From contig JACRCA010000020.1 in NCBI GenBank assembly GCA_016234425.1, positions 1-6,838 on the forward strand: a stretch of 6,838 nt of DNA, in the 5' to 3' direction. Every line of letters starts with the position of its first letter. The first letter of the stretch is position 1. A program made the position numbers and the translations under genes. The notes under the pieces are model-generated. The model had not been told where the DNA came from. It searched no databases and saw only the letters and a program-made list of their open reading frames with translations. This document shows, piece after piece, positions 1-4,794 of this stretch. Source of the stretch: Deltaproteobacteria bacterium. Its GTDB lineage: Bacteria; Desulfobacterota; SM23-61.

Positions 1-338
1 GCCTACGCCTTAAGGGCGGAGGAGAGATGGGCAAATACGACGGTCCTCCAGGAGACCTCTACGTGGTCGTTTCCGTCAAGAAGCACTCCTTCTTTACTCG
101 CGTGGGCAATGACCTCCTGTGCGAGGTTTTGATCAGTATGCCCCAAGCCTTGAAGGGGGTGGAAATTGAAGTCCCCACTCTAAAAGGTAAGGTCTGCCTG
201 AAGGTCCCTGCGGGAAGCCTCTCAGGGAAAGTATTCGTGCTGAAAGGTCAAGGAATGCCTGTTCTGGAGGGGGTCGGCTGCGGGGATCAGAAAGTAATCG
301 TTCGGGTCGAGATTCCTATCCACCGTCGCTCTAATTAG
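1..338 (+). CDS. dnaJ: Chaperone protein DnaJ, C-terminal part (5'-truncated by window edge)
   Basis: This is the end of a J-domain co-chaperone that delivers unfolded clients to DnaK in the cytoplasm. The frame is open from base 3, and the codons before the ATG at 27 read LRLKGGGE. That is the family's usual sequence before PPGDLYV, so the ATG is internal and the gene begins outside the window. The 111 visible residues cover the end of the first and all of the second C-terminal substrate-binding domain: PPGDLYVVVSVKKHSFF, then GVEIEVPTLKGKV, then VPAGSLSGKVFVLKGQGMP and GCGDQKV. The wording is closer to DnaJ than to CbpA, but the J-domain and zinc finger that would settle this are off-window. 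The protein stops at VEIPIHRRSN. I see none of the roughly 15-20 residue tail (KLT..Q..LL.EF type) that usually follows. The stop overlaps the end of the convergent tatC gene. Family assignment is firm; the exact paralogue is less so. Confidence 0.88.
   Translation, partial: LRLKGGGEMGKYDGPPGDLYVVVSVKKHSFFTRVGNDLLCEVLISMPQALKGVEIEVPTLKGKVCLKVPAGSLSGKVFVLKGQGMPVLEGVGCGDQKVIVRVEIPIHRRSN
331..338. other. Shared palindromic stop-codon site of convergent dnaJ and tatC
   Basis: CTAATTAG is a perfect 8-bp palindrome. Its right TAG (336-338) is the stop of the plus-strand dnaJ gene, and its left CTA (331-333) is the TAG stop of minus-strand tatC. The two genes therefore overlap tail to tail by 8 bp. 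There is no intergenic room for a terminator between them. Confidence 0.9.
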
Positions 339-1074
339 GTGAAGCGATTTTCTCCTCTTCTTTATTCCCGAAGAATTTGGCCATCCAGATGGATCCTTCG
401 TACATGGCCAAAAGCGGTCCGGCCAGGAGGAGCTGCGAGACCAAGTCCGGCGGGGTCAGGATGGCTGCCGCTACGAAAATTGTCAGGATGGCGTATTTGC
501 GGTTCTTCGAGAGAACCTGGGCTGATACCACTCCCATGCGGGAGAGAAAAAGGACAAGAGCTGGCCACTGGAACAGCAAGCCGAAGGCCAGGAGAAGTTT
601 AATGGTGAAAGTGAGGTATTCTCTTATGGCTGGCAGCGGACGAATCTCTTCGGAGGCAAAGCTCAGAAAAAATCGGAATATGACTGGAAAGACGATGAAA
701 TAACAGAAGAGGGCTCCGGCCAAGAAGAAGGCTGAAGAGACAAAAAGATAAGGATAGACGTACTTTTTCTCTCTCTCGTAAAGTCCGGGGGAGATGAAGG
801 CCCAGATCTGGTAGAGGATGAAGGGAGAGGAGAAGAAAATCCCGGTCAAGAAAGCCGCTTTGAAGTAGGTGAAGAAGGCTTCGGGAACAGCGGTGAAGAC
901 CAAAGAACTGCCTTGAGGAAGTACTTGCACGAGGGGACGCATCAGGATTTCGACGATATCTTTGATGAAAGCATAGGAAATCGCGAAGGCTACGCCAATG
1001 GCCAGGAAAGAATAGATCAATCTCTTACGAAGCTCCTCGAGGTGGGCGGTAAGAGGAAGCTTTTTATCGGTCAT
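331..1074 (-). CDS. tatC: Twin-arginine translocase subunit TatC
   Basis: TatC is the inner-membrane core of the Tat pathway; it recognises twin-arginine signal peptides and exports folded proteins. The 247-residue product is of normal length, with six hydrophobic segments. Family landmarks are HLEELRKRL (11-19, cytoplasmic N-terminus, signal-peptide contact region), PEAFFTYFKAAF (64-75), SPFILYQIWAFISPGLYERE (83-102, including the conserved loop acidic residues) and ILTPPD (205-210). I chose the ATG at 1074 rather than the upstream in-frame ATG at 1146. The upstream extension (MSPPNPLQHQRKK...) lies wholly inside the tatB reading frame and does not resemble a TatC N-terminus. The tatB stop and this start form TGAAATG, one base apart, so translation is probably coupled. 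An AAGGA sits 11 nt upstream. In the segment usually reading FG..FE.P, the glutamate is Gln169 (FGLLFQWP). Confidence 0.96.
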   Translation of the reverse strand: MTDKKLPLTAHLEELRKRLIYSFLAIGVAFAISYAFIKDIVEILMRPLVQVLPQGSSLVFTAVPEAFFTYFKAAFLTGIFFSSPFILYQIWAFISPGLYEREKKYVYPYLFVSSAFFLAGALFCYFIVFPVIFRFFLSFASEEIRPLPAIREYLTFTIKLLLAFGLLFQWPALVLFLSRMGVVSAQVLSKNRKYAILTIFVAAAILTPPDLVSQLLLAGPLLAMYEGSIWMAKFFGNKEEEKIASPN

Positions 1075-1075
1075 T

Positions 1076-1516
1076 TCAGACCGATTCCTTCGGGGGGGCG
1101 GGTGAGCTTTCTTCCTTTGGTGCTGGAGGGGATTGGGCGGCGACAACCGCAGGGGCCGTGTTTTCCGGTACCTCGGTCACCTCAAGTTGGCCCCTTTCGT
1201 AGTTTTCGAGAAAGGACTCGGTTGACGGACCTGGCTCGGCCGAAGGCTCCGGCAACTCGGAGGAAGCTGTCTGGGAAACGACCGGAGAGCTCCCCACGCG
1301 TTCCGCCACGCCATCGGCGTGGTTGTATGTTTCCTCTTTGTCCAGGTCGATTCTTATATCGCTTTCGATGCTGGTCTTCAGGTCATCCGTAGCTTTCTTG
1401 AATTCAGCCAGTCCCCTTCCCAGGGATTTAGCGAGATCGGGAAGCTTCTTGGGGCCAAAGACAATCAGAGCCACGATCAGAATGATGATTAATTCAGGGA
1501 GACCGATGCCGAACAT
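1076..1516 (-). CDS. tatB: Twin-arginine translocase TatA/TatB-family subunit (probably TatB)
   Basis: This is a small inner-membrane protein of the Tat export system, working with TatC. The 146 residues start with a short periplasmic end and one membrane helix (about 4-20, PELIIILIVALIVF). The FGPKKLP hinge (20-26) and an amphipathic helix (about 25-47, DLAKSLGRGLAEFKKATDDL) follow. The remaining 100 residues are polar, low-complexity and rich in Pro, Glu, Ala and Ser (ending SSPAPPKESV). Glu8 after Pro and the long tail favour TatB; the FGPKKLP hinge is shared with TatA-type proteins, so the A/B distinction is uncertain. A good Shine-Dalgarno site, AGGTGAG, lies 6 nt upstream of the ATG, and a strong sigma70-like promoter precedes it. 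The gene is first in a two-gene operon with tatC. No second TatA-like gene is visible here. Confidence 0.93.
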   Translation of the reverse strand: MFGIGLPELIIILIVALIVFGPKKLPDLAKSLGRGLAEFKKATDDLKTSIESDIRIDLDKEETYNHADGVAERVGSSPVVSQTASSELPEPSAEPGPSTESFLENYERGQLEVTEVPENTAPAVVAAQSPPAPKEESSPAPPKESV

Positions 1517-1538
1517 CTTGAGCTCACCTTTTCTTCCA

Positions 1539-1567
1539 AGAATAGGAGCTTTTTATCGGGGTGTCAA
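1539..1567 (-). promoter_or_regulatory. Sigma70-like promoter of the tatB-tatC operon
   Basis: Reading leftward, TTGACA (1567-1562, perfect -35) is separated by exactly 17 nt from TATTCT (1544-1539, a 4 of 6 -10 match). The predicted transcript would start near 1532 and have a leader of only about 16 nt, holding little more than the AGGTGAG ribosome binding site (1529-1523). Confidence 0.7.
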
Positions 1568-1596
1568 GGGCAAAAATAGGGAGGAAACCCTTGACA
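1562..1596. repeat. 9-bp inverted repeat joining two divergent -35 boxes
   Basis: TGTCAAGGG (1562-1570) and CCCTTGACA (1588-1596) are perfect reverse complements around a 17-nt spacer. Each arm contains a consensus -35 hexamer, one facing tatB and one facing purC. The shared CCC next to each TTGACA goes beyond what two -35 boxes alone would need. It may be a binding site for a symmetric regulator or simply the result of mirrored promoters. No run of T follows, so it is not a terminator. Confidence 0.75.
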
Positions 1597-1619
1597 GGAA
1601 TGTGGAATTGACTTAAAAC
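1591..1619 (+). promoter_or_regulatory. Sigma70-like promoter of purC
   Basis: TTGACA (1591-1596, perfect -35) is followed after 17 nt by TAAAAC (1614-1619, a 4 of 6 -10 match). The expected start is near 1626, leaving a leader of about 25 nt that contains the GGAG ribosome binding site at 1641-1644. The leader is too short for a purine riboswitch, and I see no such fold. Confidence 0.55.
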
Positions 1620-1650
1620 CCATATACAAAAGTTCACCGCGGAGAAAAGT

Positions 1651-2553
1651 ATGCCAGCGGAAGTTCTGTTACGCACAGATTTTGCGGAGATCCCGCTGCT
1701 GCATCGGGGGAAGGTGCGGGACATCTATGACCTGGGCGCGCATCTTTTGATCGTAGCCACGGACCGGATATCCGCCTTTGACGTGGTGCTGCCCAATGGC
1801 ATTCCGCACAAAGGACGGGTGCTCAACCAGATATCTGCTCATTGGTTCAGTACCCTGGAGGAGATCGTGGCCCACCATATGGTGACGACTCAGCTGGAAG
1901 ATTTCCCCCGCCTTCCCCGGATCGTGGCCAATTCATTGTCCGGCAGGGCCATGATCGTGCGGAAAGCCAGGCCGCTTCCCGTAGAATGTATCATCCGGGG
2001 ATATCTTTCAGGCTCCGGCTGGAGCGAATACCAACAGAAAGGTTCAATCTGCGGCCTCCCTCTGCCATCGGGCTTGAAGGAGTCTGCCAAACTGGAAACT
2101 CCCTTGTTCACGCCTGCTACTAAGGCGGCAGTGGGGGACCATGACGAGAACATCGATTTCACCTCCGTGGTGGAAAAATTGGGAAAGGAGCTGGCTGAGG
2201 AGGTGCGGCGGGTGAGCATACGGTTATACCAGAGGGCTGCGGACCTGGCGGAAAAACGGGGGATCATCATTGCGGATACTAAATTTGAATTCGGCCTGGA
2301 TGAAAAAGGAAGATTGATGCTCATCGACGAAGCCTTGACCCCGGATTCTTCTCGTTTCTGGCCCCTCGACGGATACGCCCCTGGAGGACCGCAGAAGAGC
2401 TTTGACAAGCAATTTGTCAGGGATTACTTGCTGTCCATCCACTGGAATAAAAAACCCCCTGCGCCCATCCTTCCAGTAGAGGTCATCCAGAAGACTTCGG
2501 AAAAGTATATCGAGGCTTATGAACGGCTTACCGGAAAGGTCTTAGAAATATGA
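1651..2553 (+). CDS. purC: Phosphoribosylaminoimidazole-succinocarboxamide synthase (SAICAR synthetase)
   Basis: This cytoplasmic enzyme of de novo purine synthesis joins CAIR and L-aspartate with ATP to give SAICAR, ADP and phosphate. The 300 residues match the longer, yeast Ade1-like form of the family; the compact bacterial form is near 240. Motifs in order are GKVRDIYDLG (20-29, nucleotide-binding loop), ATDRISAFD (36-44), VECIIRGYLSGSGWSEY (111-127), LPSGLKESAKLETPLFTPAT (138-157), GDHDENI (162-168), IADTKFEFG (207-215, second family signature) and IDEALTPDSSRFW (225-237). The C-terminus carries SFDKQFVRDYL (250-260). No key block is missing. The ATG at 1651 has GGAG six nt upstream and its own promoter. 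The stop TGA overlaps a possible upstream ATG of the next gene (ATGA, 2550-2553), which suggests the two are cotranscribed. No other pur genes are in the window. Confidence 0.97.
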   Translation: MPAEVLLRTDFAEIPLLHRGKVRDIYDLGAHLLIVATDRISAFDVVLPNGIPHKGRVLNQISAHWFSTLEEIVAHHMVTTQLEDFPRLPRIVANSLSGRAMIVRKARPLPVECIIRGYLSGSGWSEYQQKGSICGLPLPSGLKESAKLETPLFTPATKAAVGDHDENIDFTSVVEKLGKELAEEVRRVSIRLYQRAADLAEKRGIIIADTKFEFGLDEKGRLMLIDEALTPDSSRFWPLDGYAPGGPQKSFDKQFVRDYLLSIHWNKKPPAPILPVEVIQKTSEKYIEAYERLTGKVLEI

Positions 2554-2580
2554 GAAAAAATTGCATCGATCGGCGAAAAA

Positions 2581-2585
2581 AGGAG
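2581..2585 (+). promoter_or_regulatory. Ribosome binding site that sets the deacetylase start
   Basis: AGGAG lies 9 nt before the ATG at 2595. The other in-frame ATG, at 2550, overlaps the purC stop and has only AAAGGT ten nt upstream. It would add a basic 15-residue leader (MRKNCIDRRKKEREG) unlike family members. The site therefore favours 2595. Confidence 0.55.
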
Positions 2586-2594
2586 CGGGAAGGG

Positions 2595-3647
2595 ATGGTT
2601 CAAACAGGAATTGTAAAAGATGATCGGTACATGGATCATGTAGCAGACTCTTATCACCCCGAATCCCATCAGCGACTGGAAGTCCTGTACAGGATGCTCC
2701 AAGATTCTGACATGCAGGGGAAGTTTGCTGAAATAGAACCGCGGATGGCCAGCCAGGAGGAGCTGGAGCTGATCCATACCCCGGGTTATATCCAGATGGT
2801 GGCCTCGACAGCCGGCCGAACCTTCACGATGCTTGACCCAGATACCTATGCCTGTTCTAAATCCTATGAAACTGCGAAATTGGCTGTTGGGGGAACCCTG
2901 GCAGCGGTGGATAAGGTTTTGAAAGGGGAATTAAGCAATGCTTTTGCCCTCATCCGGCCTCCTGGGCACCATGCCGAGTCTAATCGGGCCATGGGTTTTT
3001 GCCTTTTTAACAACGTGGCCATCGCTGCGGGGTATGCCTTGAAAACCCATAAGGTTAAAAAGGCGCTGATCATCGATTGGGATTTGCACCATGGGAATGG
3101 TACGCAGCATTCTTTCTACGAGAGAGCAGACGTCCTTTATTTTTCCACTCATCAGTTTCCCTATTACCCGGGGACGGGGTTCGTAAACGAAGTTGGCAGC
3201 GGGGCAGGAAAAGGATTTACCGTCAATGTCCCCCTCTCCCCCGGTCCAGGGGATGGGGAATACATGATAATCTTTGAAGAGATTTTGGAGCCTATTGCCA
3301 GGGAGTATAAGCCGGACATCGTTTTTGTCTCCGCTGGCTTTGATATTTATTATCATGATCCTTTGGGAGGAATGCAGGTGACTCCCGAGGGATTTGCTAA
3401 CCTGGCCAAAATTGTTTCTGAGTTTGCGCAGGAGACTTGCCACGGAAAAGTGGTGTTCGTCTTGGAAGGGGGTTACCACCTGGAGGGCCTCCGCAGTTCG
3501 GTTAAAGAGGTATTGAGGACCCTGCGGGGGGAAATTTTAGCCGGGGAAAGGGAAGGGAAGATCCGAAAGATGATGGATCACAGGCTGATTGCCCCCATCA
3601 TAAAAAGGGTGAAAGAGGCCCAGAAGCCGTTCTGGAAAAATTTGTGA
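2595..3647 (+). CDS. Histone deacetylase family zinc amidohydrolase
   Basis: This family removes acetyl or acyl groups from amides using one bound zinc. Bacterial members include acetylpolyamine amidohydrolases and AcuC-like proteins. Counted from the ATG at 2595 (350 residues), the full catalytic set is present. The RPPGHHAE motif carries the His125/His126 dyad. IDWDLHHGNG carries zinc ligands Asp163 and His165, SAGFD carries zinc ligand Asp250, and EGGY carries the transition-state Tyr294. PYYPGTGFVNEVGSGAGKGF and NVPLSPGPGDGEY resemble class II deacetylases (HDAC6-type) more than class I. The N-terminus (TGIVKDDRYMDHVADSYHPE) is the usual opening of the family, which supports this start. 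There is no signal peptide, so it is cytoplasmic. It follows purC closely and is probably cotranscribed. The substrate cannot be read from sequence: acetylated polyamines, small acetyl amides or acetyl-lysine proteins are all possible. Confidence 0.92.
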   Translation: MVQTGIVKDDRYMDHVADSYHPESHQRLEVLYRMLQDSDMQGKFAEIEPRMASQEELELIHTPGYIQMVASTAGRTFTMLDPDTYACSKSYETAKLAVGGTLAAVDKVLKGELSNAFALIRPPGHHAESNRAMGFCLFNNVAIAAGYALKTHKVKKALIIDWDLHHGNGTQHSFYERADVLYFSTHQFPYYPGTGFVNEVGSGAGKGFTVNVPLSPGPGDGEYMIIFEEILEPIAREYKPDIVFVSAGFDIYYHDPLGGMQVTPEGFANLAKIVSEFAQETCHGKVVFVLEGGYHLEGLRSSVKEVLRTLRGEILAGEREGKIRKMMDHRLIAPIIKRVKEAQKPFWKNL

Positions 3648-3659
3648 AAAAATATTTTT

Positions 3660-3735
3660 GGACGCAGATTCGCAAGATTTTTTAATTCATAAATAGAAAA
3701 TCATTTTCTGCGTTCATCGGCGGAAATCTGCGTCC
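3660..3735. repeat. Long-loop inverted repeat with TCTGCGT units, probably a dispersed intergenic element
   Basis: GGACGCAGATT (3660-3670) is the perfect 11-bp reverse complement of AATCTGCGTCC (3725-3735); 54 nt lie between. The heptamer TCTGCGT occurs twice in direct orientation (3707-3713 and 3727-3733, period 20) and once inverted (ACGCAGA, 3662-3668). The loop is AT-rich and has a small hairpin, GAAAAT-C-ATTTTC (3696-3708). The element fills most of the gap between the deacetylase and the transporter gene. From memory, similar ATCTGCG-type units recur between genes in many environmental bacteria, but I cannot count copies here. It could form a weak transcript-end structure but is not a classical terminator. 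Confidence 0.7.
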
Positions 3736-3760
3736 TATTTAAAAAGAAAGGAGGTCGACC

Positions 3761-4753
3761 ATGAAACTACTTAGAGGATTCATCGTTCTTTGTTTATTGA
3801 TCGCCATCGGGCTCGGGGGTCTTTCTTATCCCCACCCCGCTCTGGCCGCTTCTAAAAAGCTCTTGGCCATGGGAACTACTCAGGCTGCCTCCAGTCATTA
3901 TGCCTATTTTGTGGCCGTGGCGAAGGTCATCAATACAAAGATGCCCGACGTGAATATCACGGTGGTGGAGACGGGTGCCTCTGTGGATAACATCAATCGC
4001 ATCAAAAAGGGGGAACTTGACCTGGGACTGACCACCATCCACTTGCAATATCAGGCCTACCATGGCCTCGGCCCCTGGCAAGGGAAGGCCATCAAGGACC
4101 AGTATGTGCTCTGGGTATACCAACCCGCACCCCAGAACTTTGTGGTCCGGGAAGACAGCGGGGTGAAGTCAGTTTATGATTTGACGGGCAAGCCCTTCAA
4201 CCCAGGGATGAGAGGATCGGCAACAGAAAAGACAGCGGAGTCAATCCTGGACGCTTTGGGAGTGAATCCCAAATATTACCGGGGTGGGACCGAAGATGCC
4301 GTTGCGGCCATCAAAGACAAGCGGGTCGTCGGATACGTCAAATCCGGTGCCGGGATAACTAGCTTGGACGCATCCACGCTGGACATCGCCACTTTCACTC
4401 CCATCCGCATCCTTGGGTTTTCCAGTGAGGAAATCAATAAGGTCCAGGCAAAATACCCTTACCTGAGCCCGATCACGATTCCCAAAGGCATTTATAAAGA
4501 GATCCCATCCTATCAAACATTCGCCATGCTCATCGGAGCTGTGGTAAAGAAAGATCTACCAGAAGAATTGGTCTACAGGATGGTGAAGGCAGTTTGGGAG
4601 GGATTTGATGAACAAGTCGCGGCTTTCCCTTCTGTAAAAGGGGTCAACCTTCCCCAGCTCACCCTCGAAACTTGCACGGTGCCATTGCATCCGGGCGCAA
4701 TAAAATATTACAAAGAGCTTGGATTGAAGGTGCCTGAGCATCTGATCCCCTGA
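3761..4753 (+). CDS. TAXI-family TRAP transporter solute-binding protein
   Basis: This is the periplasmic receptor of a TRAP transporter of the TAXI class; it captures a solute and hands it to the membrane permease encoded next. The 330 residues start with a Sec signal peptide: MKLLRGF, a hydrophobic core to about residue 21, and likely cleavage after ALA (27-29). There is no twin-arginine motif and no lipobox. The mature part opens with the TAXI-type ligand region MGTTQAASSHYAYFVAVAKV (37-56), then VVETGASVDNINRIKKGELD (69-88). NFVVREDSGVKSVYDL, the GMRGSATEKTAESIL region and VGYVKSGAG follow. It ends with LHPGAIKYYKELGLKVPEHL, the usual end of this family. The start is secure: AAAGGAGGT lies 5 nt before the ATG. 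I see no convincing promoter in the gap upstream. Known or suggested TAXI substrates are small organic acids such as glutamate or other carboxylates; none can be assigned here. Confidence 0.94.
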   Translation: MKLLRGFIVLCLLIAIGLGGLSYPHPALAASKKLLAMGTTQAASSHYAYFVAVAKVINTKMPDVNITVVETGASVDNINRIKKGELDLGLTTIHLQYQAYHGLGPWQGKAIKDQYVLWVYQPAPQNFVVREDSGVKSVYDLTGKPFNPGMRGSATEKTAESILDALGVNPKYYRGGTEDAVAAIKDKRVVGYVKSGAGITSLDASTLDIATFTPIRILGFSSEEINKVQAKYPYLSPITIPKGIYKEIPSYQTFAMLIGAVVKKDLPEELVYRMVKAVWEGFDEQVAAFPSVKGVNLPQLTLETCTVPLHPGAIKYYKELGLKVPEHLIP

Positions 4754-4794
4754 AACTGAAAAATAGGCGATATGCCGGCAATGCGTAGCTCTGT

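Noticed and set aside
339..703. Two plus-strand open frames opposite tatC
   Set aside because: They are mirror frames of tatC with composition typical of shadows and no recognisable domain.
1075..1146. Upstream ATG extension of tatC to 1146
   Set aside because: The extra 24 residues overlap tatB and do not look like a TatC N-terminus; ATG 1074 gives the usual short leader before HLEELRKRL.
913..1392. 159-residue open frame on the plus strand opposite tatB and tatC
   Set aside because: It is low-complexity, Arg/Pro-rich and lies wholly antisense to two well-recognised Tat genes; no ribosome site or family resemblance.
1626..1650. Purine riboswitch upstream of purC
   Set aside because: The leader from the predicted start is only about 25 nt and shows no paired stems or the three-way junction of a purine riboswitch.
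1890..2408. 172-residue minus-strand open frame inside purC
   Set aside because: It is fully antisense to a conserved enzyme and has no recognisable motif.
2931..3479. 182-residue minus-strand open frame inside the deacetylase gene
   Set aside because: It is a shadow of the conserved catalytic region on the other strand, with no supporting features.
3696..3708. GAAAAT-C-ATTTTC hairpin as terminator after the deacetylase gene
   Set aside because: The stem is six A/T-rich pairs with a one-base loop, too small and weak, and no T-run follows; treated as part of the repeat.
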